Origin: Xenophilus aerolatus
GTDB taxonomy: Bacteria > Pseudomonadota > Gammaproteobacteria > Burkholderiales > Burkholderiaceae_C
DNA: 64,000 nucleotides
Reading direction: 5' to 3'
Assembly (NCBI GenBank): GCA_029968055.1
Contig: JASCNX010000005.1
Span: 310,001-374,000, forward strand
The notes beneath the pieces were generated by a model, which searched no databases, had not been told where the DNA came from, and saw nothing but the letters and a program-made list of their open reading frames with translations. Below, piece by piece: positions 7,663 through 17,254 of this stretch (positions within the stretch are counted from its first letter, which is position 1; every line of letters starts with the position of its first letter). The translations under genes were made by a program, and so were the position numbers.

Positions 7663-8190
7663 TCAGGGCCGCCGAACCTCCATCGGCTGCTTCGACCAGT
7701 ACACCCCCGCCAACTGGTCGAGGCGCACCGTACCGCCCGTCGACGGCGCATGCACGAAGCGCCCTTCGCCCACGTAGATGCCGGCATGCGTGGGCCGGCC
7801 ACGGCCGAACAGCACCAGGTCGCCGGTGCGGATCTCGTCGATGCCCACAGGTTCGCCGAAACCGCTCAGTTGCGCCACCGTGCGCGGCGCCACCAGGCCC
7901 GCGCGGCTGCGGTACACGTAGCTGATCAGCCCGCTGCAATCGAAGCCGCTGTCGGGCGTGTTGCCGCCGTAGCGGTAGGGCGTACCCACCAGGCCCAGCG
8001 CATGGATCGCGATGTCGTCGGACTGCGAGGGCGTGAGCGGCGGGTAGTACGTGGTGCGCGGCACAGCCGGTGCGCGGCTGCCGGTCGGCGGGCTGGCGCA
8101 GCCCGCCAGCAGGGCGCCGCAGAGCAGCGCGGCCAGCAGCGGTGCAGAAGGCAGCAGGAAGGCGGTGCGAAGCGGCAGGACCAGGCGCAT
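7663..8190 (-). CDS. NlpC/P60 (C40) cell-wall peptidase lipoprotein
   Basis: A 175-residue exported peptidoglycan endopeptidase. The signal peptide ends in a lipobox LLAG-C31. The NlpC/P60 domain follows, with nucleophile C85 in FDCSGLISYVY, H135 in THAGIYVG and H147 in FVHAPS, which together form the Cys-His-His triad. Members cleave stem-peptide bonds (gamma-D-Glu to diamino acid). The length is typical of small Spr-like enzymes. It is likely anchored in the outer membrane. It is monocistronic, with a 23-bp stem-loop repeat upstream of its start. Confidence 0.9.
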   Translation of the reverse strand: MRLVLPLRTAFLLPSAPLLAALLCGALLAGCASPPTGSRAPAVPRTTYYPPLTPSQSDDIAIHALGLVGTPYRYGGNTPDSGFDCSGLISYVYRSRAGLVAPRTVAQLSGFGEPVGIDEIRTGDLVLFGRGRPTHAGIYVGEGRFVHAPSTGGTVRLDQLAGVYWSKQPMEVRRP

Positions 8191-8213
8191 GGCAGTGGCT
8201 GATGAGCTGGGAT

Positions 8214-8236
8214 GCTATGAAGTTTATAGCTGCCCG
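8214..8236. repeat. 23-bp stem-loop repeat, copy 1
   Basis: GCTAT - 7-nt loop - ATAGC followed by TGCCCG. It matches the copy at 50079-50101 in both arms and in the TGCCCG tail; only the loop differs (GAAGTTT against GAAATCA). Small repeats of this type recur in Comamonadaceae intergenic regions as far as I recall. Confidence 0.6.
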
Positions 8237-8313
8237 TGCTCGCCTCACCTGCCTTGCGGGCCGAAAAGCGGGTCGATCGTGGGCCGAACGCAACGCGCGG
8301 CGCGGTCGGGTGC

Positions 8314-8811
8314 CTAGCGGCTCTGCCAGAACCCGCGGTGCGTGGCCACCATCTCCTCCGCCACCGCCTCGACCGGGCCGATCACCTCCACCGCCCGTTG
8401 GCCGCGCGCGAACACCTCGCGGCAGGGCAGGCTCAGCGTGGGGTTCTCGGGATGGTCGCCGGTCAGCGCCAGCAGCGCCGTCTCTTCGGCGCCGTACAGC
8501 ACCCGCCCGATGCCGGCCCAATACACCGTGCCGGCACACATGGCGCAGGGCTCGAAGGTGGTCACCAGCGTGCATTGCGCGAGGTAGGCGCCGGGGTAGT
8601 TGGCCGCGGCCGTGCGGGCCAGTGTCGCCTCGGCATGGTTCACCGTGTCGATGTTGCCCTGCTCGGCGAGCACGGTCTCGCCATCGGGCGCCAGCAGCAG
8701 CGCGCCGAAGGGGTGCCGGCCCATCGCCATGGCGCGTCGCGCCACGACGTCGGCGCGGCGCAGGTGGCGGGCGCACTGCTCGGGGGTGAGGGATGGGAGA
8801 GTGGGTGTCAT
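8314..8811 (-). CDS. nucleoside/nucleobase deaminase (CMP/dCMP deaminase fold)
   Basis: A 165-residue zinc deaminase. The catalytic HAE motif is H59/E61 (VNHAEATLA) and the PCxxC zinc ligands are C89 and C92 (FEPCAMCAGTVYWAGIGRV), with the usual YGAEE segment after. The length and the PFGALLL segment place it near guanine deaminase/tadA-like enzymes, but true TadA is usually a separate gene with a different C-terminus, so free base or nucleoside deamination is more likely. The toxin gene ends 4 bp upstream of its start. A link to the oxygenase/transporter genes nearby is conceivable. Confidence 0.87.
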   Translation of the reverse strand: MTPTLPSLTPEQCARHLRRADVVARRAMAMGRHPFGALLLAPDGETVLAEQGNIDTVNHAEATLARTAAANYPGAYLAQCTLVTTFEPCAMCAGTVYWAGIGRVLYGAEETALLALTGDHPENPTLSLPCREVFARGQRAVEVIGPVEAVAEEMVATHRGFWQSR

Positions 8812-8815
8812 GGCA

Positions 8816-9244
8816 TCAGCAGGCGAGCAAGGCGCAGGCCTGCCCGGGTGTGAGCACCGGCAGCTCCCCGATCCGGGAGAGCACCAGCAGGTCCTGGTCG
8901 CCGCTCACGATGGCGTCGGCCGATGCGGCCAGCGCCACGTGGATGAACTTGTCGTCGTCGGCGTCGCGCGAGAAGGCGCGGGCGGCAAGCTCGGCGGGGA
9001 CGTCGACCCAGACGCCGGCGGCGCCCAGGTCATGCAGGATCGCCTTGCGGTCTTCCAGGTCGAGGTAGCGGTCGAACTTGGGGCGCCAGAGCCGGGATTG
9101 CAATTCGGCGAAGGTGGCGTCGGAGAAGAGAAGCCTCCCCTGCGTCAACGCATGGCGCACGATGCGGGCCGGCGGCGAGGTGGTCGACAGGGCGGCGCTG
9201 ATCAGCACGTTGGAGTCGATCACCAGCGCTGCATCAACTCTCAT
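8816..9244 (-). CDS. PIN-domain toxin (type II toxin-antitoxin)
   Basis: A 142-residue PIN nuclease. Acidic residues expected for metal binding are D10 (VIDSNVLISA), E47 (ATFAELQSRL), and the DADDD cluster near 94-98 with SGDQDLL at 115-120. This is the 'putative toxin component, PIN family' type. The start lies inside the antitoxin gene (11-bp overlap, 9234-9244), which implies coupled translation. The ATG at 9244 is the only good start. Such toxins usually cleave RNA; the target is unknown. Confidence 0.88.
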   Translation of the reverse strand: MRVDAALVIDSNVLISAALSTTSPPARIVRHALTQGRLLFSDATFAELQSRLWRPKFDRYLDLEDRKAILHDLGAAGVWVDVPAELAARAFSRDADDDKFIHVALAASADAIVSGDQDLLVLSRIGELPVLTPGQACALLAC

Positions 9245-9485
9245 CGGCGAGCAGTCGATCGATGCCTTCCTGCGTCAGCCCGGCTGCCTCGGCTTTGGCG
9301 GCCGTGCGGTCCAGCGTGTGAGCCAGCCGGTCGGCGTAGAAGGCGCGCATCGCCTCGTAGTCGCTGGGCGACACCAGCACGCCCACGACGCGGTCGTGCC
9401 GCAGCACGCGCACGGGCTCCTTCTGCGCCATGTCGACGAAGGCGCCGAACTGGGTCTTGGCCTGGTTGGCCGTCATGGTCTGCAT
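9234..9485 (-). CDS. Phd/YefM-type antitoxin
   Basis: An 83-residue antitoxin. It starts MQTMTANQAKTQFGAFVDMAQ, the Phd/YefM DNA-binding N-terminus, followed by VRVLRHDRVVGVLVSPSDYEAM, and a C-terminal helical tail (GLTQEGIDRLLADES) that would wrap the toxin. The ATG at 9485 with GGAGG at 9491-9495 on the minus strand is preferred over an upstream TTG at 9497. It is the first gene of the antitoxin-toxin pair and probably autorepresses through the palindrome just upstream. Confidence 0.88.
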   Translation of the reverse strand: MQTMTANQAKTQFGAFVDMAQKEPVRVLRHDRVVGVLVSPSDYEAMRAFYADRLAHTLDRTAAKAEAAGLTQEGIDRLLADES

Positions 9486-9501
9486 GGTTGCCTCCAAAAA
9501 C

Positions 9502-9514
9502 GACTATTTTAGTC
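9502..9514 (-). promoter_or_regulatory. operator/-10 of the toxin-antitoxin operon
   Basis: GACTA-TTT-TAGTC is a 5-bp-arm palindrome 17 bp upstream of the antitoxin start. On the minus strand its centre contains TAAAAT (9511-9506), a plausible -10 box. No -35 with good spacing is seen (TTGACC at 9538-9533 is 21 bp away). Overlap of a palindrome and a -10 box fits antitoxin autorepression. Confidence 0.5.
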
Positions 9515-9534
9515 AAATCGTTCGATTCGATCGG

Positions 9535-10557
9535 TCAACGCCACTGCAACAGCAGCGACCACGGCTGGCGGCTCATGTGGCGGTCGACGCAACCGGGCGC
9601 GCCGGCCGCGCAGCCGGCGGGCAGGTAGCTGGGGTCCAGGCGCCGCGTGCCTGGGGCGAAGTCGAGCCGGCGCAAGGTGACGGACTGCAGCACGTTGCCG
9701 CCGATGGCGTCGAAGCCCTGCGTATCGACCTGCGTGACCACGTCGCAATGCATGGGCAGCGCACCGCCGCCGGCTTCGCGCCGCGCCAGCGCGTCGCCGA
9801 GCTTGTCGAAGGTGTCGAGTTCGGCCTCGGCGCCGCGCGCCTGGCACACGAGGTCGCCCAAGCGCGGCGCGGTGCGCGTGAGGTCGCAGGCGCGCAGCGC
9901 GTACGGCGTGGGCTCGCCGGCATGCTCGCGCTGCGTGGCAGACCAGGCCGCACCGGCATAGTCGGCATGGGCTTCGGAGAAGGCGAACTCCGCGGGCTGC
10001 AGGCCCGCCTCGCGGGCCAGCCAGCTGATGAAGGCCGCTGACCAGGGCGTATCGACCACGGCCACGCGGTCGATCGCGACCTGCAACGCGCGCAGTTCGG
10101 CAGACGACAGGCCCTGGTCGGGGCCCACGCCGAGGCCCTGCAGGTGCGACGCGCTGGCTTGCTGCAGCGCCTGCTGCAGCAGCCGCCGATCGGCCGGGCG
10201 CAGGGCGCCGAAGCGCACCTGATAGGGGATGCGGCCAGTGGTGTCGACCGCCTCCCAGTAGCCGATCACGCGCTGCCAGGGCGACGCCACGCGCAGGGAG
10301 CGCGGTGTGTCCTCGGCCTCGTAGCTGCCGGCCTCGAGCAGGCGGCCCTGGCCGTCGAGCGACGCGCCGCCCCAGGCGGCGTGCTCGCGCTGGGCGAGCG
10401 CGGCCAGCTTCAAGGCGCGTGGCGGCGCGGGCCGCTCGACGCCGGCGCTGCACAGCGCTTCGACGGTCTGCGCCGAAGTGGCGGTCGATCCCAGGACAAG
10501 CGCGGCACCGAGCGACAGGGCCGCCGCGGCGTGGAAAAGAAGAGGGCACGGGCGCAT
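9535..10557 (-). CDS. exported DUF2272-domain protein
   Basis: A 340-residue protein with a Sec-type signal (MRPCPLLFHAAAALSLGAAL, cleavage near TSA-QT). The body matches the DUF2272 pattern: DTPWSAAFISWLAREAGL followed by FAFSEAHADYAGAAW and RLGDLVCQARG, a layout reminiscent of CHAP/NlpC-like folds with a conserved His. C-terminal cysteines (HCDVV, GCAAGAPGC) could form disulfides. It is located in the periplasm or cell envelope; function unknown. It is separated from the esterase upstream by about 54 bp. Confidence 0.8.
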   Translation of the reverse strand: MRPCPLLFHAAAALSLGAALVLGSTATSAQTVEALCSAGVERPAPPRALKLAALAQREHAAWGGASLDGQGRLLEAGSYEAEDTPRSLRVASPWQRVIGYWEAVDTTGRIPYQVRFGALRPADRRLLQQALQQASASHLQGLGVGPDQGLSSAELRALQVAIDRVAVVDTPWSAAFISWLAREAGLQPAEFAFSEAHADYAGAAWSATQREHAGEPTPYALRACDLTRTAPRLGDLVCQARGAEAELDTFDKLGDALARREAGGGALPMHCDVVTQVDTQGFDAIGGNVLQSVTLRRLDFAPGTRRLDPSYLPAGCAAGAPGCVDRHMSRQPWSLLLQWR

Positions 10558-10611
10558 TCGCGGTGGAGCATAGCCCGCCCGCGGTCGGCGGTCGGCGCCC
10601 GCCGCCGCCGT

Positions 10612-11709
10612 TCAGCGCCCGAGGTGCCGGTCGAAGAAGCGCGCGATGTCGGTGAAGGCCTCGCGCGTCTCCGGGGCATCGGGGTTGATGCCGTACTGCG
10701 CGTGCGACTGGCCTTCGTACACGTTCAGGTCGGCCTCGACCCCGGCGCGCCGCAGCTTGCGGTGCGTGCGCACGGTGTTCGACAGGAAGAGGTCGCGCGT
10801 GCCGCTGGTGAGGATGGCGGGCGGAAAGCCGGTGAAGTCGCCGTAGATCGGCGAGAGCTGCGGGTCCTTCAGGTCCCGCCCGTTGGCGTAGAGCAGCGCC
10901 GCGCGGCCCAGCCAGCCGTCCCAGGTGACGAGGATGTTGTCGATCCACTCGGCCGTCTGGTAGGTGTCGCCGATCTTCGCGATGTCCGACCAGGGCGTTC
11001 CGGGTGCGATGGCGCCGGGCAGCGGCACGCCTTCGGCCTTGGCGCGCAGCACCAGCGCCAGCGTCATCGCGCCGCCGGTGGAGGTGCCGAACACGGCCAT
11101 GTTGCGCGGTGCGTTGGTGCGGACCAGTTCCTTCCACACGGCCATGGCGTCGTCCATCGCGGCGGGGTAGGGAAAGTCGGGCGGCATGCGGTAGTCGACC
11201 GAGACCACCTTGTAGCCGCCGTAGCTCGCCAGCAGCATCGCTTCGGGCAAGGCCGACTCTCGCGGCCCGAACACATAGCCGCCGCCGTGCACGTGCATCA
11301 GCAGGCGCCGCTCGTTGCCGGGTGCGATGCTGCGCGGCGTGACGACGAAGGCGTTCACGCCCGCGATGCGCGTGGCTTGCACGTCGACGCGAAGCTTCTC
11401 CTTGAGGGCCGGGATGGCGGCGATCACCGGCGCTGCGCGGCTTTCGACCAGCGCCTTCCATTCGGCGGCGTCGCGCGGCGCGGCGTTGAAGTGCGGCGGG
11501 TAGGGCGCGGCGATCAGTGCCTGCATCTGCGGGCTGACCTCGGCCGTGGGCGGCGGGCTGACCTGCGCTGGAGAGCGGCGCGGCCCGGGCTGGGCGTTGG
11601 CGGTGGCCTGGGCCGCGGCCTTCTCGGCATAGCCCGAAGGCATCTGGGCGCAGCCGCATGCGGCCACCACGGCGGCGAGGGCCGCCAAGTGTCGAAGTCC
11701 TGGGTACAT
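10612..11709 (-). CDS. alpha/beta hydrolase, hormone-sensitive-lipase type, probable lipoprotein
   Basis: A 365-residue esterase. The start MYPGLRHLAALAAVVAACGC gives a signal with a possible lipobox (VAA-C). It has HGGGYVFG (oxyanion hole), the nucleophile motif GTSTGG, Asp in SGTRDLF and His in GQSHAQYG: a full Ser-Asp-His triad of the HSL/bacterial family IV type. An upstream ATG at 11772 would add a non-signal extension, so 11709 is chosen. Probably hydrolyses short acyl esters in the envelope. Confidence 0.87.
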   Translation of the reverse strand: MYPGLRHLAALAAVVAACGCAQMPSGYAEKAAAQATANAQPGPRRSPAQVSPPPTAEVSPQMQALIAAPYPPHFNAAPRDAAEWKALVESRAAPVIAAIPALKEKLRVDVQATRIAGVNAFVVTPRSIAPGNERRLLMHVHGGGYVFGPRESALPEAMLLASYGGYKVVSVDYRMPPDFPYPAAMDDAMAVWKELVRTNAPRNMAVFGTSTGGAMTLALVLRAKAEGVPLPGAIAPGTPWSDIAKIGDTYQTAEWIDNILVTWDGWLGRAALLYANGRDLKDPQLSPIYGDFTGFPPAILTSGTRDLFLSNTVRTHRKLRRAGVEADLNVYEGQSHAQYGINPDAPETREAFTDIARFFDRHLGR

Positions 11710-11791
11710 CGTCTGACTCGTGAAATGGACGACGATGTTCGCGCGCCCCGCCGAGGGGCGGCACCCGATCAAACCCGTGTAGGACGGAAGG

Positions 11792-12559
11792 TCAGCCGCC
11801 CTGCGAGCCGCGGTGCGCCCAGCCGGTGGTGCGCTTCTCGATGGCGCTGAAGAGCTCGTACATGACCATCGCCATGGCGCCCACCACCATCAGCCCGGCA
11901 AAGGCCAGGCCCATCTGCATGGCCGAGCCGGCGCTGATGAGCAGGTAGCCGATGCCTTCATTGGCGGCCGTCATTTCCGACACGGTGGTGCCGACGAAGG
12001 CCAGCGTGATCGCGACCTTGAGCGAGGCGTAGAAGTAGGGCATGGAGCGCGGCAGGCCGATCTTCATGAGCACGTCCCAGCGCTTGGCGCCGAGCACGCG
12101 CAGCACGTCTTCCAGCTCCGGCTCCAGGGTGGCCAGCCCGGTCGCTATGTTGACCATGATCGGAAAGAAGCTGATCAGGAAGGCCGTGAGGATGGCCGGC
12201 CCGATGCCGATGCCGAACCACACCACGAGGATGGGCACGAAAGCCGCCTTGGGCAGCGCGTTGAAGGCGGTCATCAGCGGATACATCGCCGCGTAGGCCA
12301 GCCGCGAGCTGCCGATCACGAAGCCCAGCAGCACGCCCACCACGATCGCGAGGCCGAAGCCCGCCATCGTCACCCAGAAGGTGCGCCAGGCGTGGCCCGC
12401 GATGATGGTCTTGAACTCCCAGAACTGCGTCCAGATGCGCCAGGGGCTGGGGAAGATGAAGTCCGAGACGTTGAAGGCCGAGCAGATGATCTGCCACAGC
12501 ACCAGCACGGCCACCAGCAGCAGCCAGGGCGACCAGCGTTCGAGTTGCTTGTTGTTCAT
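11792..12559 (-). CDS. ABC transporter permease (SsuC/TauC type)
   Basis: A 255-residue inner-membrane permease of the BPD_transp_1 family with about six membrane segments (first at residues 12-30). It has the EAA loop LEDVLRVLGAKRWDVLMKIGLPRSMPY, which contacts the ATPase. It is the third gene of the importer and lies after the ATP-binding gene; a hairpin repeat separates them. With the ATPase and binding protein it forms a complete import system for a small molecule of the sulfonate/nitrate/pyrimidine-type class. Confidence 0.93.
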   Translation of the reverse strand: MNNKQLERWSPWLLLVAVLVLWQIICSAFNVSDFIFPSPWRIWTQFWEFKTIIAGHAWRTFWVTMAGFGLAIVVGVLLGFVIGSSRLAYAAMYPLMTAFNALPKAAFVPILVVWFGIGIGPAILTAFLISFFPIMVNIATGLATLEPELEDVLRVLGAKRWDVLMKIGLPRSMPYFYASLKVAITLAFVGTTVSEMTAANEGIGYLLISAGSAMQMGLAFAGLMVVGAMAMVMYELFSAIEKRTTGWAHRGSQGG

Positions 12560-12589
12560 GGATGAGATCTTTGGGAGGCCGAAGAAGAC

Positions 12590-12702
12590 GGGCAGCCGAA
12601 CGCAGAGGGCGCAAAGATTTCGCAGAGGGCGCAGAAGGAATTCATTTGTCTTTTCTTCTGCGCCCTTTGCGGAGCCTTTGCGCCCTCTGCGTTCGGCTGT
12701 CC
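12590..12702. repeat. 47-bp-arm hairpin element, copy 1
   Basis: Left arm 12590-12636 and right arm 12656-12702 match as reverse complements at 42 of 47 positions around a 19-bp loop. The arms carry the module CGCAGAGGGCGCAAAG, repeated in degenerate form (CGCAGAGGGCGCAGAA). On the minus strand the element starts about 10 bp after the stop codon of the ATPase gene and precedes the permease gene. Two related copies lie at 18988-19109 and 47502-47619. Confidence 0.85.
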
Positions 12703-12712
12703 GATCCCGAAT

Positions 12713-13531
12713 TCATGCGACCGCGGTCGTCTTGCGGATCGCCCCGATGTGGCTGCGCAGTTCGTGCACGATGTCGCTGAACTCCTTGGTGTAGGTCACC
12801 TCGAGGTCGCGCGGGCGGGGCAGTTCGATCTCGCGGCGCACGACGAAGCGGCCGGGCGATTTGCTCATGACGTACACCGTGTCGGCCAGGAACACCGACT
12901 CGCGCAGGTCGTGCGTGACCAGGATCACGTTGAAGCGCTGCTCGGTCCAGAGGTCGCGCAGGATGCACCACAGCTCCTCGCGGGTGAACGCGTCGAGGGC
13001 GCCGAAGGGCTCGTCGAGCAGCAGCATCTTGGGCTCGTGGATCAGCGCGCGGCAGATCGATGCGCGCTGCTGCATGCCGCCCGAGAGCTGCCAGGGAAAC
13101 TTGTCCTCGTAGCCGCCCAGCCCCACCTTCTGCAGCAGGCGGCGGGCGCGCTCCTCGTACTCCTTGCGCTTGCTCTTGAAGCTGGAGCGGTAGGGCTCCA
13201 CGATCTCCAGCGGCAGCAGCACGTTGTCGACCGTGGTGCGCCACGGCAGCAGCGAGGGCGCCTGGAAGGCCATGCCCGAGATCTTGAGCGGGCCGGTCAC
13301 CGGCTGGCCGTCGATCCGGATCCTGCCCATCGAGGGCATCTTCAAGCCCGTCGTGAGCTTCATGAAGGTGGACTTGCCGCAGCCCGAGGGGCCGACGATG
13401 GCGATGAACTCGCCCTGCCTGACCTTCAGGTCGATGGCTTCGACCGCGAAGTGGTTCTCGCGCAGCAACTGCTCGTTGTAGGCGAGCCAGACGTCCTGGA
13501 AGTCGACGAAGGGGGTGTCGGTGTCTGCCAT
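12713..13531 (-). CDS. ABC transporter ATP-binding protein (SsuB/TauB type)
   Basis: A 272-residue ATPase. Walker A GPSGCGKST near residue 50, signature LSGGMQQR, Walker B MLLLDEPFGALD and the switch His in LVTHDLRESVFLAD are all intact. The frame stays open far upstream, but the ATG at 13531 (MADTDTPFVDFQDVWLAY) is the family start, 83 bp after the binding-protein gene. It energises the importer with the permease at 11792 and possibly serves both NMT1/THI5-like binding proteins. Confidence 0.93.
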   Translation of the reverse strand: MADTDTPFVDFQDVWLAYNEQLLRENHFAVEAIDLKVRQGEFIAIVGPSGCGKSTFMKLTTGLKMPSMGRIRIDGQPVTGPLKISGMAFQAPSLLPWRTTVDNVLLPLEIVEPYRSSFKSKRKEYEERARRLLQKVGLGGYEDKFPWQLSGGMQQRASICRALIHEPKMLLLDEPFGALDAFTREELWCILRDLWTEQRFNVILVTHDLRESVFLADTVYVMSKSPGRFVVRREIELPRPRDLEVTYTKEFSDIVHELRSHIGAIRKTTAVA

Positions 13532-13614
13532 GGTTCGGATATGAAAAGGGCCTGCGACGCCCGGGGGGCAGGCGCAGGCCGCTACAAGAACAAGACCAAT
13601 TCCGTGCGGCGGAC

Positions 13615-14643
13615 TTACTTCTTGAGGATGGCCAGTTCGGCCGCGGGCGGCAGCAGCGCGCCGGTCCACACGGCATCGGGGCTCACGCGGGTCTTGGTGG
13701 CGAAGGCGTCGGACACCTGCGAGGCCATGAGCGACAGGCGGCCCGGGTTGACCACGCCGAAGCCCTCGGCCCGGGCGTCGGGGCTGTTGATGACGGTGTC
13801 GATGGCCAGCTGCAGGCGGCGCGTCTCGAGCTTGCTGTCGATGATGCCGTCGCGCGCCTTCACCGACTCGATGGCGACGGCCGGGTTGGCGATGACTTCC
13901 TTCGCGCCCTTGGTGAAGGCCGAGAGGAAGGCCTTCACGACCTCGGGCTTCTCCTTGATGAGCTTGGGCGAGGCGATGATGACGTTGCCGTACAGCTTCA
14001 CGCCGTAGTCGGGGTAGGGCAGCACCACCACGTCGGCGGCCTTGGCGCCGCGCGCCTCGAGGTTGAGCAGCGAGGTGAAGGTGAAGCCGGTGATGGCGTC
14101 GATGTCGCCACGCATGAGCATGGTCTCGCGCAGCGTCGGGTCCATCGCCGTCCAGTTCACGGTGCCGATGTTGTTGGCCTTGGCGAAGATCGGGAAGGCG
14201 CGGCGGCCGGCGTCGAACACCGGCGCGCCCAGCTTCTTGCCGGTGAGGTCGCCGGGCTTCGTGATGCCGCTCTTCTTGAGCGCCATGACCGAGGCCGGCG
14301 TGTTGTTGTAGACCATCATCACCGCGACCGGCTTGTTCGGGCTGTCGGGGTTGTTGGCGTGGAACTCCATCAGCGCCGCCAGGTCGGCGAAGCCCATCTC
14401 GTAGGCGCCCGAGGCCACGCGCGTCACCGTGCCGCCGGAGCCGTTGCCGGCGTCGATGGTCACGTCGATGCCGGCGTTCTTGAAGTAGCCCTTGGCGGCC
14501 GGGTGCAGGAAGAGGGCGGCCGGGCCTTCGAAGCGCCAGTCGAGCTGGAACTTGATCGGCGTGGTCTGCGCCTGGGCCGTGCCCAGCCCGAAGCAGAGGG
14601 CGGAAGCGGCAAGGAAGGACTGGAGGAGTTGTCGCTTGTTCAT
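13615..14643 (-). CDS. ABC-transporter solute-binding protein, NMT1/THI5-like (second)
   Basis: A 342-residue periplasmic protein with a Sec signal cleaved near AQA-QT. The mature start FQLDWRFEGPAALFLHPAAKGY, TIDAGNGSGG and DLAALMEFHANN match the NMT1/THI5-SsuA family. It heads the ABC operon (binding protein, ATPase, permease). It is paralogous to the protein at 4499-5539, especially in the ligand-pocket TID-GNGS block, so related ligands are likely. A sigma-54-type promoter about 30 bp upstream suggests that expression responds to nitrogen status. Confidence 0.92.
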   Translation of the reverse strand: MNKRQLLQSFLAASALCFGLGTAQAQTTPIKFQLDWRFEGPAALFLHPAAKGYFKNAGIDVTIDAGNGSGGTVTRVASGAYEMGFADLAALMEFHANNPDSPNKPVAVMMVYNNTPASVMALKKSGITKPGDLTGKKLGAPVFDAGRRAFPIFAKANNIGTVNWTAMDPTLRETMLMRGDIDAITGFTFTSLLNLEARGAKAADVVVLPYPDYGVKLYGNVIIASPKLIKEKPEVVKAFLSAFTKGAKEVIANPAVAIESVKARDGIIDSKLETRRLQLAIDTVINSPDARAEGFGVVNPGRLSLMASQVSDAFATKTRVSPDAVWTGALLPPAAELAILKK

Positions 14644-14674
14644 CGGTCACTCGGATAAGGAATGTCACGATTCA

Positions 14675-14690
14675 AGCAATAAGGGTGCCC
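14675..14690 (-). promoter_or_regulatory. sigma-54 promoter candidate for the ABC importer
   Basis: The minus strand reads GGGCAC-CCTTA-TTGCT, against consensus TGGCAC-N5-TTGCW: one mismatch outside the invariant GG/GC pair, which have the correct 12-bp register. Transcription would begin near 14664, 21 nt before the start codon. GCAC-N7-GTGC at 14691-14705 and GCGCC-N5-GGTGC at 14720-14734 resemble NtrC half-site pairs. They lie unusually close to the promoter, so the activator assignment is weaker than at 50.1 kb. Confidence 0.6.
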
Positions 14691-14792
14691 GCACGCCATT
14701 GGTGCGAATCCTGACCGACGCGCCAAAGCGGTGCGGTTTGTCGCAGCGTGCTTTCGGGTGAAAACCCGCAGGGTCGTCAGTTTTCCGTCATG

Positions 14793-14829
14793 AAAAAACG
14801 CCCCGGCGCGTGCACCGCGGCGGGGCGTT
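14793..14829 (-). terminator. intrinsic terminator of maeB
   Basis: On the minus strand, AACGCCCCG (14829-14821) pairs with CGGGGCGTT (14805-14797), followed by a run of T to 14793. It lies 16 bp after the maeB stop codon. Confidence 0.85.
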
Positions 14830-14844
14830 GCAGGCGGCAGCGCA

Positions 14845-17145
<2,301 letters not shown>

Positions 17146-17196
17146 CCAGACTCTCCTTGGTTCTTGGAACGGGACATCTGCTCGTACAAAGCAGAA

Positions 17197-17226
17197 GGAG
17201 AGGCTACCGCAAAGCGGCACCTCTCC
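17197..17226 (-). terminator. hairpin between garR and maeB
   Basis: GGAGAGG/CCTCTCC arms enclose a second small stem (CCGC-AAA-GCGG). On the minus strand it comes after garR and before maeB. There is no long T run behind it, so it may be a weak or Rho-assisted terminator, or a processing hairpin. Confidence 0.4.
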
Positions 17227-17254
17227 CGGGTGGTGAAACTACGAAAGCGGAAGT

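Noticed and set aside
9506-9538. -35/-10 pair TTGACC...TAAAAT for the toxin-antitoxin operon
   Set aside because: The spacer is 21 bp, too long for a sigma-70 promoter; only the -10/palindrome overlap is retained.
12713-14668. Single 651-codon frame across ATPase and binding-protein genes
   Set aside because: Only the last 272 codons encode a domain (ATPase). The upstream part is an out-of-frame reading of the binding protein; the ATG at 13531 is the real start.
14644-14792. TPP riboswitch upstream of the NMT1/THI5-like binding protein
   Set aside because: Looked for because of the THI5 relation; the conserved thi-box segments are absent.
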